A stretch of 64,000 nt of DNA from Paenibacillus sabuli (GCF_014705605.1 NZ_JACXIZ010000011.1:62001-126000), one strand, 5' to 3'; shown: positions 9,464 through 21,246, numbered from the stretch's first letter. Translations and numbers: made by a program. Notes: a model not told the origin generated them from the letters alone.

Positions 9464-10435
9464 ATGCTGGCCATGCTGCTGCCGACATTGCTCGGCTTCG
9501 CCGTGTTCATGCTGGGCATGAAAATTATGGAGCTGGCGCTGTATCGCTGGGCCGGTCCCTCGCTGTCGGTAGCGATCCGCAGCGGCACCGCCACGCCGCT
9601 GCGCGGCATGCTCGTCTCGGCGGGCGCGACCGCGGTGCTGCAGAGCAGCACCGCGGTGACGGTCATCGCCATCGGACTCGTCAACGCCCGCCTGCTGAGC
9701 TATCGCCGCACGCTCGGCATCATCCTCGGCACCAACATCGGCTCCTGCGTCACGACCGAGCTGATCGGCCTGCGCCTCGATCGGCTGGCGCCGCCGCTGC
9801 TCGCCTGCTCGCTCGCCGCCTGGCTACTCACCGCGCTGCTGGACGAATACGGCCTCCATCCGGCGGCGCGCGCGCCTGCCTGGCTGCGCCCCATGCGTTA
9901 CGGCGCAGTCGCCTGCGCCGGCTTCGCGCTGCTCGTCCAGGGGATCGGCATCATGCAGTCGATCGCGCCGCATCTGGAGACGAGCCCGCTGCTCGGCGCT
10001 CTGCTCAGCCGGGCGAGTGAGCGCGCGCTCGTCGGCCTGGCGCTCGGCGCCGTACTGGCCGCCCTGCTGCACAGCAGCGCCGCCGCCATCGGACTGGTCA
10101 TGGGACTTGTGCTGCACGGCACGATGCCGCCCGAGGCCGGAATCGCATTTGTGCTCGGCGCCAATGTCGGCACCTGCGCGACCGCACTGCTCGCCTCGCT
10201 CGGCGGCAGCGCCTCCGGGCGTTTCGTCGCCTGGACCCACACCCTGCTCAATGTCGGCGGCGCTGCGCTGTGCCTGCCCTTTTTGGGGGCGCTGCAGACC
10301 GTGTCCGCCGCGCTCGCCCACGATCCCGCGAGCCAGATCGCCCATGCCCAGACGATCTTCAACGTCGCCAGCTCGCTGCTTGCCCTGCCGCTCTGTTACT
10401 TGCCCGCCTTGCGCAGCCGCGCGGCCGCAGACTGA
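9464..10435 (+). CDS. Na/Pi cotransporter family protein (YqeW/NptA type)
   Basis: 323-residue polytopic inner-membrane protein with about eight hydrophobic segments. It carries the two inverted QSS/HSS-type repeats of the family: LQSSTAVTVIAIGLV near residue 65 and LHSSAAAIGLVMGLV near 205. Each is followed by a Gly-Thr/Ala-Asn motif (GTNIGSC and GANVGTC). These repeats bind Na+ and phosphate in the family. It lacks the C-terminal PhoU domain of longer homologues. The ATG at 9464 has AAGGGGG upstream. It is the first plus-strand gene and is divergent from the methyltransferase. Bacillus subtilis has yqeW near mtaB, so its position is conserved in part. Confidence 0.85.
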   Translation: MLAMLLPTLLGFAVFMLGMKIMELALYRWAGPSLSVAIRSGTATPLRGMLVSAGATAVLQSSTAVTVIAIGLVNARLLSYRRTLGIILGTNIGSCVTTELIGLRLDRLAPPLLACSLAAWLLTALLDEYGLHPAARAPAWLRPMRYGAVACAGFALLVQGIGIMQSIAPHLETSPLLGALLSRASERALVGLALGAVLAALLHSSAAAIGLVMGLVLHGTMPPEAGIAFVLGANVGTCATALLASLGGSASGRFVAWTHTLLNVGGAALCLPFLGALQTVSAALAHDPASQIAHAQTIFNVASSLLALPLCYLPALRSRAAAD

Positions 10436-10436
10436 C

Positions 10437-10466
10437 GCTTGCGGAGGAGCTCCGCGCGCCGCAAGC
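10437..10466. other. Hairpin between convergent genes, possible bidirectional terminator
   Basis: GCTTGCGG (10437-10444) and CCGCAAGC (10459-10466) are perfect 8-base arms around a 14-base GC-rich loop containing GGAGCTCC. It lies between the stops of the convergent Na/Pi transporter and Nudix genes. There is no T-run on either side, so a factor-independent terminator is only a guess. Confidence 0.4.
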
Positions 10467-10483
10467 CGCCGATGCGATTCCTG

Positions 10484-10912
10484 CTAGCGACGGATGCCGA
10501 GCAACCGCAAGGCGCCCGCGACGATGCGATTGTTGTTGCTGTAGCCGGACTTGCGTTGGCGCCGCCATGCCTCCTGCGGCTCGAACCATTCGACGCCGCG
10601 GATCTCCTCCACCTGCGCCTGCAGTCGTCCGCCGGTGGCCTCGACCAGGAAATAGTGCACTTCCTTGTCGACCATGCCCTTCGTTTCATGCTTGTAGGTA
10701 TATTTGATCAAGTCGATTTTGGCCACGATCCGGCCGGTGAGACCGGTCTCCTCGCGAATTTCGCGCAAGGCGGTCTGCTCGACCGTTTCGCCCGGCTCCC
10801 TCTTGCCCTTGGGCAGCGACGTTTTTCCATAGCGGTCCTGGATAAGCTGAATTTGCAGGCGATCGCCGTCGAGCCGCTGGAAGACGACGCCGCCCGCAGA
10901 TATTTCTTTCAT
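10484..10912 (-). CDS. Nudix hydrolase
   Basis: 142 residues with a textbook Nudix box, GKREPGETVEQTALREIREE followed by TGL (about residues 38-60), which coordinates Mg2+ for nucleoside-diphosphate hydrolysis. The preceding KTSLPKGK and the following strand pattern fit the Nudix fold. The ATG at 10912 is favoured: it has a G-rich site (CGGGGGCGATTAGAG) upstream and starts MKEISAGGVVFQ, the normal first strand. The frame continues to 11083, but that extension looks non-coding. Substrate cannot be told from sequence; mutator NTPs, diadenosine polyphosphates and RNA 5' ends are all possible. Confidence 0.88.
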   Translation of the reverse strand: MKEISAGGVVFQRLDGDRLQIQLIQDRYGKTSLPKGKREPGETVEQTALREIREETGLTGRIVAKIDLIKYTYKHETKGMVDKEVHYFLVEATGGRLQAQVEEIRGVEWFEPQEAWRRQRKSGYSNNNRIVAGALRLLGIRR

Positions 10913-11101
10913 CTCTAATCGCCCCCGTTTCGCATCGCCGATAAGCGGCAAGGATTCCGCCCGGACGGCTGCATGCCGGACGGACGAAATCCCTGCTTTT
11001 GTGGTCCCGCTATGTCCTGCTCCTACGCAGGGTAGAGCCGCTATGAAGCGATCAAATCGTGCAGCAGCCTGCATGCTGGCCAAGTCCGCCTGGCGTCGCC
11101 G

Positions 11102-12466
11102 TCAGCGCGCCCCCGCAGCCGCCGGCTGCGCGGCGACGATCGGCTTCGACTCCAGCACGCGCACCAGATTGCCGCGGCATTCGTTGGCGCCGGCTTCCGT
11201 AATGTGCACCCGGCAGAGCTCCCCGACCAGGGACGCCGCGCCGTCAAAAACAACCTGAATGTAATTGCCCGAGTATCCCATCAGCAGGCCGGTGCCCGGC
11301 GCGCCCTTGTAGTCCCGCTCGGGAATGACATCCAGCACCTGGCCGACGAACCCTTCGGCATAGCGCAGCTGCATCCGCTCCGAGAGCTCGATCAGCCGGT
11401 GCACGCGCGCGTGCTTGACCTCCTCGTCCACCTGATCCTCCATGCGCGCCGCCGGCGTGCCGGTCCGCTTGGAATACGGGAAAACATGCATCTCGGCGAA
11501 GCCCAGCTCCTCCATGAAGCGGTAACCGCGCTCGAACATCTCCTCCGTCTCGCCCGGAAAGCCGACGATCACGTCCGTCGTAATCGCCACGCCGGGCATC
11601 GCCTCGTGCAGCAGGCGGATTTTTTCGGCGAACTCGGCTGTCGTATACTTGCGCCGCATGCGTCTGAGCACCTCGTCGTCGCCGGCTTGGAGCGGGATAT
11701 GCAGATGGCGGCACATCTTGTCCGAACGATTGAGCACCTCGATCACGCGTTCATCGATCTGACTCGCCTCGATCGAGCTGATCCGCACCCGCTCCAGTCC
11801 GTCGACCTCGTCGAGCGCCCACAGCAGATCGGCCAGTCTGTAATTGTCCAGATCGTCGCCATAGCCGCCGGTATGAATGCCGGTCAGCACGATTTCCTTG
11901 TACCCCGCGGCGACGAGCTGCCGCGCTTGCGCGACCACGCTCTGCGGGTCGCGGCTGCGCGAGAGCCCGCGCGACCACGGGATGATGCAGAAGGTGCAAA
12001 AATTGTTGCAGCCCTCCTGAATCTTCAGAAACGCGCGCGTGCGCTCGGCAAAATCAGGTACGTCCAGCTCCTCGAATTGGCGAGTTTTCATAATATTGCG
12101 CACCGCATTGACCGGCTCGCGATCCGCCTGGATGCTGCGAATATGCGTCATCAGTTGCTCCCGATCCTGCGTGCCGATGACGAGATCGACACCTGGAATC
12201 GCCAAAATCTCCGCCGGCGACGTCTGCGCGTAGCAGCCCGTCACCGCGATGACGGCGTCGGGATTGCGACGCACCGCGCGGCGAATAATCTGGCGGCTTT
12301 TCTTGTCGCCGGTGTTGGTCACCGTACACGTATTGATCAGATAGACGTCCGCCGTCGCTTCAAAATCGACCTGCTCGTAGCCGTCGTTTTTGAACAATTG
12401 CCAGATCGCCTCGGTGTCGTAAAAATTCACCTTGCAGCCCAAGGTGTAAAATGCTACGGATGGCAT
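11102..12466 (-). CDS. mtaB: tRNA t6A37 methylthiotransferase MtaB
   Basis: 454 residues. A radical-SAM methylthiotransferase that converts t6A37 to ms2t6A in ANN-decoding tRNAs. The N-terminal UPF0004 domain carries its three cluster cysteines in TLGCKVN (residue 10), NTCTVTN (near 47) and TGCYAQ (near 81). The radical-SAM CNNFCTFC motif (Cx3Cx2C) is near 154. A C-terminal TRAM RNA-binding domain covers about 375-440. The ATG has GGAGGAGCC upstream, which lies in the 3' end of rsmE. Only 4 bases separate the two genes, so they are co-transcribed. Length matches Bacillus subtilis YqeV. Confidence 0.95.
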   Translation of the reverse strand: MPSVAFYTLGCKVNFYDTEAIWQLFKNDGYEQVDFEATADVYLINTCTVTNTGDKKSRQIIRRAVRRNPDAVIAVTGCYAQTSPAEILAIPGVDLVIGTQDREQLMTHIRSIQADREPVNAVRNIMKTRQFEELDVPDFAERTRAFLKIQEGCNNFCTFCIIPWSRGLSRSRDPQSVVAQARQLVAAGYKEIVLTGIHTGGYGDDLDNYRLADLLWALDEVDGLERVRISSIEASQIDERVIEVLNRSDKMCRHLHIPLQAGDDEVLRRMRRKYTTAEFAEKIRLLHEAMPGVAITTDVIVGFPGETEEMFERGYRFMEELGFAEMHVFPYSKRTGTPAARMEDQVDEEVKHARVHRLIELSERMQLRYAEGFVGQVLDVIPERDYKGAPGTGLLMGYSGNYIQVVFDGAASLVGELCRVHITEAGANECRGNLVRVLESKPIVAAQPAAAGAR

Positions 12467-12470
12467 CTTG

Positions 12471-13247
12471 TTAGGCTCCTCCCATCTCTCCGGATTCGTA
12501 CATCAGGCAGGTCAGCGCGGCCATGCCCGCCGTCTCGGTGCGCAGGATGCGCGCGCCGAGCCCGACCGATACGGCCCCTGCGGCCTCGGCCTGCTCCGCT
12601 TCCTCGGGCGTGAAGCCGCCCTCCGGCCCGACGATGACGAGAATGTCCGCCTGACCGGCGGCGCGGGGCTGTGCGCCAAAACGCCGCAGCGCGGCGCCGA
12701 TGCCGCGCTCGGGCGCCCCGCCCTGCGCCTCGTAGCACAGCAGCGCCAGATCGCAGGACGGAATGCGTCGCAGCAGCGCGCCCCAGCTCTGAACCTCCTC
12801 GACCTGCGGCAAGCGGCCGCGATGGGCCTGCTCGGCGGCTTCCTTGGCGATGCGGGTCCAGCGCGACCGGCGCTTTTCTTCCTTGCGATTGTCATACCGC
12901 ACGACCGTGCGCGCCGCTTCGAACGGCACGAACGCATAAGCGCCCAGCTCCGTGCCCTTCTGGATGACGGTCTCGAGCTTGTCGCCCTTGGGCAGCGCCT
13001 GCGCAATCGTGACGCGCCAGCGCGGCTCGCGCGCGCTCGCCGGACGTTCCTCGACGATCCGCGCCACCACGCGGTCCGCCCCGATCTCGCTCACCTCGGC
13101 GAGCGCCTCGCGGCGCTCGCCGTCGCAGACGACGATGCGTCCGCCCGTCTGTATGCGCATCACCCGTGCGAGGTGATGCGCGTCATCTCCGTCAATCGTG
13201 ACGCGGTCCGCGTCAAATTGCGACGGAGCGATAAAATATCGCTGCAT
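12471..13247 (-). CDS. rsmE: 16S rRNA (uracil1498-N3)-methyltransferase RsmE
   Basis: 258 residues. A SPOUT-class (trefoil-knot) enzyme that methylates U1498 of 16S rRNA. The N-terminal PUA-like part begins MQRYFIAPSQFDADRV and contains DDAHHLARVMR. The C-terminal knot shows LVIVGPEGGFTPEEAE-type residues (IVGPEGGFTPEE near 203) and the closing LGARILRTETA, both diagnostic. I chose the ATG at 13247 because GGAG lies 9 bases upstream. An upstream in-frame TTG at 13262 has no usable ribosome site. It follows prmA by about 100 bases and precedes mtaB, the usual Bacillales order. Confidence 0.94.
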   Translation of the reverse strand: MQRYFIAPSQFDADRVTIDGDDAHHLARVMRIQTGGRIVVCDGERREALAEVSEIGADRVVARIVEERPASAREPRWRVTIAQALPKGDKLETVIQKGTELGAYAFVPFEAARTVVRYDNRKEEKRRSRWTRIAKEAAEQAHRGRLPQVEEVQSWGALLRRIPSCDLALLCYEAQGGAPERGIGAALRRFGAQPRAAGQADILVIVGPEGGFTPEEAEQAEAAGAVSVGLGARILRTETAGMAALTCLMYESGEMGGA

Positions 13248-13349
13248 CTGCTTCAACTCCAACCTTCATCATAGCATGTTTTGGGGGCGCTGCGCTACAC
13301 GCAGCCTCACGCGGCCAGACGCCGCCAGACTCGGCCGCTGTCTGGGCCG

Positions 13350-14300
<951 letters not shown>

Positions 14301-14361
14301 CCTGTACGGCCTCCCCGATCTTCATAATCTTCATTGCCTATTTTACCTCATTCGTGCGTCT

Positions 14362-14397
14362 GGAGGCAAAGCAAAGAGGCGGCCCTCGCGGACCGCC
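14362..14397 (-). terminator. Probable intrinsic terminator after dnaJ
   Basis: GGCGG and CCGCC arms with additional CC/GG pairs (14378-14384 with 14390-14397, one bulged base) sit between dnaJ and prmA. Read on the minus strand the stem is followed by TCTTTGCTTTG, an imperfect T-rich tract. It probably attenuates rather than fully stops transcription. Confidence 0.5.
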
Positions 14398-14424
14398 CGT
14401 TCGATGTCCGCAGCTGCGCCAACG

Positions 14425-15540
14425 CTAATCGCCGCGGATCGCCTTTTTCATTTTTTCGAAAATCGACTCGTGATGCTCCTGCACCGCCTCGCCCTCGGCG
14501 CCGGACAAGCGTCGCAGCAGCTCCTTTTGCTCGTCCGACAGCTTGGTCGGCGTGACGACCGTGACCTTGATATGCTGATCGCCCTGCCCATATCCACGCA
14601 GCCGCGGCACGCCTTTGCCCTTGAGACGGAAGTACGTGCCCGTCTGGGTGCCCGCCGGAATCTTCAGCTTGACCTTCTCGGTCAGCGTCGGAATCTCGAT
14701 CTCGTCGCCGAGCGCCGCCTGGGCAAAGGTCAACGGCACCTCGCAATAGATGTCGTCGCCGTCGCGATCGAAAAACTCATGCGCCTTGACCCGGAATACG
14801 ATGTACAGATCCCCTGCCGGACCGCCGCGCACGCCGGCCTCGCCCTCGCCGGAGAGGCGAATCTGCGACCCTTCGTCGATGCCCGCCGGAATGCGGACAT
14901 GGATCTTGCGCTGCTTCTTCACCTTGCCCGAGCCGTGACAGTTCGAGCAGCGATCCTTGATGACCCGTCCCGTACCGCTGCAATTCGTGCAGGCGCGCCG
15001 ATTGACGATCCGTCCGAACGGCGTATTCTGCACGACCTCCTGCTGGCCGGAGCCGTGACACACCGAGCAAGTCTCCGGCTTCGTGCCGGGCTTCGCGCCC
15101 GAGCCGTGACAGGTGTCGCAGGATTCGGTGCGCGGAATCTGGATATCAGTCTCCTTGCCGAAGACCGCGTCCTTGAATTCCACGCTCATCGTATATTGCA
15201 GATCGTTGCCCCGCTGCGGCGCGTTCGGATCGCGCCGTCCGCCGCCGCCGAAAAACATGTCGAAAATATCGCCGAATCCGCCAAAATCGCCGGCACCGCC
15301 GCCGCCGAACCCTTGGTTTGGATCGACATGCCCGTATTGATCGTACGTTGCGCGCTTTTGCGAATCGCTGAGCACATCGTACGCTTCCTTGACTTCCTTG
15401 AATTTGGCCTCCGCATCGGCCGCTTTGTTGACGTCCGGATGGTACTGGCGCGCGAGCTTGCGGTAGGACTTTTTAATCTCATCCTCCGATGCGCTTTTTC
15501 CAACCCCGAGCACGTCATAGTAATCCCGTTTCTCCGCCAC
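14425..15540 (-). CDS. dnaJ: Chaperone protein DnaJ (Hsp40)
   Basis: 371 residues. It stimulates DnaK ATPase and delivers unfolded clients. Domains in order are a J-domain with the HPD triad (QYHPDVN near residue 33), a Gly/Phe-rich linker (about 75-105) and four CxxCxGxG zinc repeats ([32 protein letters not shown], about 140-210), then the C-terminal substrate-binding domains. I favour the GTG at 15540 ([12 protein letters not shown]), since GGGGGTG lies 6 bases upstream. A GTG at 15549 would add three residues but overlaps that site. Length is normal. Confidence 0.96.
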   Translation of the reverse strand: MAEKRDYYDVLGVGKSASEDEIKKSYRKLARQYHPDVNKAADAEAKFKEVKEAYDVLSDSQKRATYDQYGHVDPNQGFGGGGAGDFGGFGDIFDMFFGGGGRRDPNAPQRGNDLQYTMSVEFKDAVFGKETDIQIPRTESCDTCHGSGAKPGTKPETCSVCHGSGQQEVVQNTPFGRIVNRRACTNCSGTGRVIKDRCSNCHGSGKVKKQRKIHVRIPAGIDEGSQIRLSGEGEAGVRGGPAGDLYIVFRVKAHEFFDRDGDDIYCEVPLTFAQAALGDEIEIPTLTEKVKLKIPAGTQTGTYFRLKGKGVPRLRGYGQGDQHIKVTVVTPTKLSDEQKELLRRLSGAEGEAVQEHHESIFEKMKKAIRGD

Positions 15541-15575
15541 GATTTTCACCCCCGTCTATCATCGATCTAGGCCTC

Positions 15576-15631
15576 CGAACGCAAGCGAAGGTCAAAGTCA
15601 AGCCCTGCCTGACTTTGACCTTTCGCGTTCG
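15576..15631 (-). other. Long stem-loop in the dnaK-dnaJ intergenic region
   Basis: Arms at 15576-15600 and 15610-15631 pair over about 21 bases (AAGGTCAAAGTCA with TGACTTTGACCTT, continued by CGAACGC with GCGTTCG) with one small asymmetric bulge and a 9-base loop. On the minus-strand transcript no T-run follows. It is more likely an mRNA 3'-end stabiliser or processing site for dnaK than a terminator. Confidence 0.65.
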
Positions 15632-15639
15632 ACGCTGAA

Positions 15640-17564
<1,925 letters not shown>

Positions 17565-17574
<10 letters not shown>

Positions 17575-18209
17575 ACTTTGACCATGGCCGGCCGAAGCAC
17601 TTTGTCCTTCAGCATATAGCCCTTCTGCACCTCTTCCACCACGACGCCTTCTTCATGCTCCTCGGACTCGACCTGCATGATGGCTTGATGGTAATCCGGA
17701 TTGAACGGCTGTCCTACCGTCTCCATCGCCTTCAGCCCTTCCTGGCCGAGCACCTGGTCCAGCTGCCGGAAAATCATATCCACTCCTTTGACGAGGGATT
17801 GTTGATCGCCGCTGTCCTGAGCCGCTGCCAGCGCCCGCTCGAAGTTGTCCACGATCGGGAGCAGCTCCGTAATCAGCTTCATGGAAGCGTAACGGGCCAG
17901 CTCTTCTTTTTCCTTTTGCGTACGGCGCCGATAGTTGTCAAAATCGGCCTGGGCGCGCACCAGACGCTGCTGATGCTCCGCGGCCTCGCGCTCCAGCGCG
18001 GCGATGCGCGGATCCTCGGCTGGCGCTTCAGCTTGCTGCTCATGTGCGTCCTGCTCCTGATCGGCGTCCGTTGCCGGCTGCGCCTGATCGGTTGCCTCGC
18101 TCTCCGCCTGCCCCTCCGGGGCCTGCGTCGTCTCCTGCTCCTCGGCGGCTTGCTTTTGCGCCGTTTCCTGAGCGGCTTCTTGCGGCTCTGATTGACGATT
18201 TACATTCAC
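17565..18209 (-). CDS. grpE: Nucleotide exchange factor GrpE
   Basis: 214 residues. It promotes ADP release from DnaK. A long acidic, Gln/Glu/Ala-rich disordered N-terminus (about 1-70) leads into the dimerising coiled coil (RIAALEREAAEHQQRLVRAQ, about 70-110) and the C-terminal beta domain. The conserved GVVVEEVQKGYMLKDKVLRP and AMVKVSG are at the end. The start is GTG at 18209 with a strong AGGAGGTG site upstream; it lies 33 bases from the hrcA stop. The N-terminal tail is longer than in many homologues. Confidence 0.96.
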
Positions 18210-18242
18210 GAATGCTTCACCTCCTTCGTCAAGTTCAATGCT

Positions 18243-19268
18243 CTATTTATACCATTTTCCAAGCAGCCTTGTCATATCCTTGGACAGCACGTCGAGCAGG
18301 CTGATGACCTTGCCGTACTCCATGCGGGTCGGTCCGAGGATGCCGATCGTGCCGAGCGCCTGCCCCTCGAACGAATAGGTCGCGGTAATGAGACTGCAGT
18401 TGCTGATCGCCTGATGCCCGTTCTCCGCCCCGATCTTGACCTGGATGCCGTCGGGCAGCGAGGACACGAGCCGCAGCAGCGTCGGCGTCTCCTCGAGCAG
18501 ATCGAGCAGCGTCTTCACCTTGTCGACGTCCTTGAATTCGGGCTGGGTCAGCATATTCGTCGTCCCGCCGAGCACGACGTGATGCCCCTGCTCGCCCGCC
18601 AGCGCATCGTCGAGCACATCCATCAGCTGCTCGCAATGGGTCACGTAGCGGCCCAGCTCCTGCCCGACCTCCGAATAGAGGCGCGAGCGCAGCCGCACCA
18701 GCGGCACCCCGGCCAGCTTCGCATTCAGAATGCGCGTCACCTTCTCGATCTCGGAGATCTCCATCCCCTTCGGAATCGAGACCGTGCGATTCTCGACATG
18801 ACCGGTGTTGGTGACGATAATTGCCACTGCGGTCTCGTCGTTCAGCGGCACGAGCTGAAAATGCTTCAGCGAGTTGCTGAACGTCTCCGGACCGAGCACG
18901 ATCGAGGTGTAGTTGGTCAGGTTGGACAGGATCGTCGCGGCGTGCTGAATCATCTGTTCCATCTGATTCATCTTCTCAGCCAGGAACAGCCGCACCCGGG
19001 CCAGCTCCTCCTCGTTCACCTCGCCGAGCTTCACCAGGTGATCGACGTAATAGCGATAGCCCTTGGTCGACGGGACGCGTCCGGCCGAGGTATGTGGCTG
19101 CTCCAGGAAGCCGAGCTCCTCCAGGTCCGCCATCTCGTTGCGAATCGTCGCCGGGCTGAAGCCCACGCCTCCCCGCTTGGCAATGCTCCGCGAGCCTACA
19201 GGCTCGGCGGAGCGGATATAATCGTCCACTATCGCATTCAGAATCAATCGCTGCCGGTCGGTCAACAT
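18243..19268 (-). CDS. hrcA: Heat-inducible transcriptional repressor HrcA
   Basis: 341 residues. It represses the dnaK operon by binding CIRCE and is kept active by GroEL. The winged-helix N-terminus (MLTDRQRLILNAIVDDYI) carries SPATIRNEMADLEELGFL, the recognition region, then the conserved HTSAGRVPSTKGYRYYVD near 67. The GAF-like C-terminal domain ends with ILGPTRMEYGKVI. The ATG at 19268 has AGGAGGGG upstream, which excludes the 11 extra codons of the open frame. A CIRCE element sits 77 bases upstream, so the gene is autoregulated. Confidence 0.97.
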   Translation of the reverse strand: MLTDRQRLILNAIVDDYIRSAEPVGSRSIAKRGGVGFSPATIRNEMADLEELGFLEQPHTSAGRVPSTKGYRYYVDHLVKLGEVNEEELARVRLFLAEKMNQMEQMIQHAATILSNLTNYTSIVLGPETFSNSLKHFQLVPLNDETAVAIIVTNTGHVENRTVSIPKGMEISEIEKVTRILNAKLAGVPLVRLRSRLYSEVGQELGRYVTHCEQLMDVLDDALAGEQGHHVVLGGTTNMLTQPEFKDVDKVKTLLDLLEETPTLLRLVSSLPDGIQVKIGAENGHQAISNCSLITATYSFEGQALGTIGILGPTRMEYGKVISLLDVLSKDMTRLLGKWYK

Positions 19269-19344
19269 ACGAGCCCCTCCTTGCCTGTCTCTCTTGGTCA
19301 TGCCCGGCGGTTGCGCGGCCGTGCCTCAGTGTAGCAGCAGGCCG

Positions 19345-19371
19345 TTAGCACTCAATAGCATCGAGTGCTAA
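19345..19371. promoter_or_regulatory. CIRCE operator (HrcA-binding inverted repeat)
   Basis: A perfect TTAGCACTC-N9-GAGTGCTAA element occupies 19345-19353 and 19363-19371. It matches the consensus at every arm position. It lies just downstream of the predicted -10 of the hrcA promoter, the expected location for blocking RNA polymerase. Confidence 0.98.
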
Positions 19372-19382
19372 TCATTACTACA

Positions 19383-19412
19383 AAAATACCAAACCGACTT
19401 GCCGATTGTCAA
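19383..19412 (-). promoter_or_regulatory. Sigma-A promoter of the hrcA-grpE-dnaK-dnaJ operon
   Basis: Minus-strand TTGACA (19407-19412) is separated by 18 bases from TATTTT (19383-19388). The start point would fall near 19376, immediately before CIRCE. The -35 box begins only one base after the stop codon of the acetyltransferase gene. Confidence 0.8.
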
Positions 19413-19413
19413 G

Positions 19414-19887
19414 TCAGTTCAGCTTTTTGAGGACCGCAATTTCGTCGCAGCAATGCTGCTTGGCGCAGTTGACGCAATCGGTCCAGACCTTTTCCGGAAA
19501 AATTTCCTTTTGCACGACCTCGAAGCCGTTTTTTTGAAAAAACGCGACCTCGTAGGTCAAAGCCATCACCTTGGTCAGATTTTGCGCGCGCGCCTCGGCC
19601 AGCAGACAATCCACCAGCTTGCTGCCGATGCCCTTGCCCTTATGCCCCTCGGAAATGCCGAGCGATCGAATCTCCACCAGGTCCGCTCCAAGCTGGCAAA
19701 GCGATCCGCAGCCGACGATGCGGTCCTCGATCTCCGCCACGACGAAGCTGTCGATCTGCCGCTCCAGCACAGCGCGCGACCGCGGCAGCATAATGCCCTT
19801 TTCCGCATATCCCTTGATCAGCTCGTACAGCTCGTCCACATCGTCCAGCGTTGCCTTGCGGCAGCTGGTCTGCACTGTTTTTTGCAC
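19414..19887 (-). CDS. GNAT family N-acetyltransferase (COG1246, ArgA-like)
   Basis: 157 residues. GNAT fold: RKATLDDVDELYELIKGYAEKG at the start, the acetyl-CoA loop HKGKGIGSKLVD near 90 (Q/RxxGxG/A type), and the YEVAFFQKNGFEVV strand-turn near 115. The C-terminus has four close cysteines (TDCVNCAKQHCCDE), a feature of this subfamily that may bind metal. The GTG at 19887 is chosen because GGAGGGAGAACA precedes it. The open frame extends 12 codons further without a site. It has its own likely promoter and lies between hemW and hrcA. An N-acetylglutamate synthase role is possible but not shown by sequence. Confidence 0.85.
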   Translation of the reverse strand: MQKTVQTSCRKATLDDVDELYELIKGYAEKGIMLPRSRAVLERQIDSFVVAEIEDRIVGCGSLCQLGADLVEIRSLGISEGHKGKGIGSKLVDCLLAEARAQNLTKVMALTYEVAFFQKNGFEVVQKEIFPEKVWTDCVNCAKQHCCDEIAVLKKLN

Positions 19888-19978
19888 TGTTCTCCCTCCA
19901 CCTGCGTTGCCCGGCCGCGCCACGCTCCGCGGCTGGCGCCGGTACGGATGCGAGGACGATCACGTTAGATTACGAATA

Positions 19979-20007
19979 AATATACACGATACCGAATAAA
20001 TCTGCAA
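19979..20007 (-). promoter_or_regulatory. Probable sigma-A promoter of the GNAT gene
   Basis: Minus-strand TTGCAG (20002-20007), 17-base spacer, TATATT (19979-19984). It lies about 90 bases before the acetyltransferase start, just after the hemW stop. Confidence 0.6.
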
Positions 20008-20012
20008 TCCTG

Positions 20013-21170
20013 TCATACCAACACCCCGATAAAAGCGCCGAACACCTCGTTGCCGAGCGGGATGCCGCGCACGCTCAGGCGATGCCCCGTACCGCCGTCA
20101 ACCGGCTCGAGCAGACCGTCGCGGGTCAGCCTCTCGATGACCGTGCCGAACGCATCCATATAGCCGATGCCGAACTGACGCCGGAAATCCGCCTCGCGCA
20201 CCCCGTCCAACAGGCGCAGACCGACCATCATGAAGTCTTCCATCGCCTCCTCCTGCGAGACGGCGTGCCCTTCCAGCCGCGGCAATCCGGCCTGCGCCGC
20301 ATCGATATAAGGCTGGACGCCCTTGACGTTGACGTGACGCTCGCGGCCGATGTAGCCGTGCGCGCCCGCGCCGATCCCGTAATAGGGCGCGTTGCGCCAA
20401 TACGTGATGTTGTGCAGGCTCTCGCGGCCCGGCAGCGCGAAATTGCTGATCTCGTATTGACGGCGTCCCGCGTCCTTGAGACGCCGCATGATATAGCCGT
20501 ACATCTCGAGCTCTTCTTCTTCGGCTGGCAGCGGCAGCTCGTTGCGCTCGTAGAGCGTGTGGAACAGCGTGTTCTCCTCGACCTTGAGGCTATACAGCGA
20601 ATAATGCGGCAGGTCGAGCGCCAGGGCGCGATCGACGCTGTCCGCCAGCGCCTTTGTCGTCTGGCCGGGCAGGCCGAACATCAGGTCGATAGACAGGTTG
20701 TCGAAGCCCGCCGCACGCGCATTGTCGAGGCTGCGATAGACGTCGTCCACGTCATGGATGCGGCCGATTCGCTCGAGCAGCCCGTTGTCGAAGGACTGCA
20801 CGCCAAAGCTGATGCGATTGACGCCGCCCTCTCGCATCGCCGCCAGCTTGTCCGGATCGGTCGTACCCGGATTGGCCTCCATCGAAAACTCGGTCTCGGC
20901 CGTAATCGGAAAATGACGGCGCACGGCGGCAAGGAAACGCTCCATTTGCGGCGGCGTCAGCACCGTCGGCGTCCCGCCGCCGACGAACACGCTGTCGATG
21001 CGCTCCGGCGGCACAGCGGCGACTGTCATCGCCATCTCCCGTTCCAGCGCCGTCAAGTACGCGTCGACCGGCTGGCCCTTGAGCACAAACGAGTTGAAGT
21101 CGCAGTAAAAGCATTTATTGGTGCAAAACGGGATATGAATATATAACGCGTGCGGCTGCATTTGAAGCAT
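20013..21170 (-). CDS. hemW: Radical-SAM heme chaperone HemW (HemN-like)
   Basis: 385 residues. The radical-SAM CTNKCFYCDF motif (Cx3Cx2CxF, near residue 20) includes the extra Cys typical of HemW/HemN. The pattern HIPFC, GGGTPT near 80 and EANPG near 115 is also characteristic. HemW proteins bind heme and insert it into respiratory enzymes; they lack coproporphyrinogen oxidase activity because they miss the N-terminal HemN residues, as here. The ATG at 21170 has GGGAGGGAAAGTCG upstream; the 23 earlier codons are not supported. Gene order lepA-hemW-hrcA is conserved in Bacillales apart from the inserted acetyltransferase. Confidence 0.94.
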   Translation of the reverse strand: MLQMQPHALYIHIPFCTNKCFYCDFNSFVLKGQPVDAYLTALEREMAMTVAAVPPERIDSVFVGGGTPTVLTPPQMERFLAAVRRHFPITAETEFSMEANPGTTDPDKLAAMREGGVNRISFGVQSFDNGLLERIGRIHDVDDVYRSLDNARAAGFDNLSIDLMFGLPGQTTKALADSVDRALALDLPHYSLYSLKVEENTLFHTLYERNELPLPAEEEELEMYGYIMRRLKDAGRRQYEISNFALPGRESLHNITYWRNAPYYGIGAGAHGYIGRERHVNVKGVQPYIDAAQAGLPRLEGHAVSQEEAMEDFMMVGLRLLDGVREADFRRQFGIGYMDAFGTVIERLTRDGLLEPVDGGTGHRLSVRGIPLGNEVFGAFIGVLV

Positions 21171-21246
21171 CGACTTTCCCTCCCTTGCACGTCTTGTTGG
21201 TTTTTGAGCCGTTGTGCCCGGCATGCAGCTCCGGCCCACGGCAAGA

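Noticed and set aside
9361-9684. Upstream extension of the rRNA methyltransferase
   Set aside because: It is antisense to the Na/Pi transporter and lies before the ribosome site at 9366-9375.
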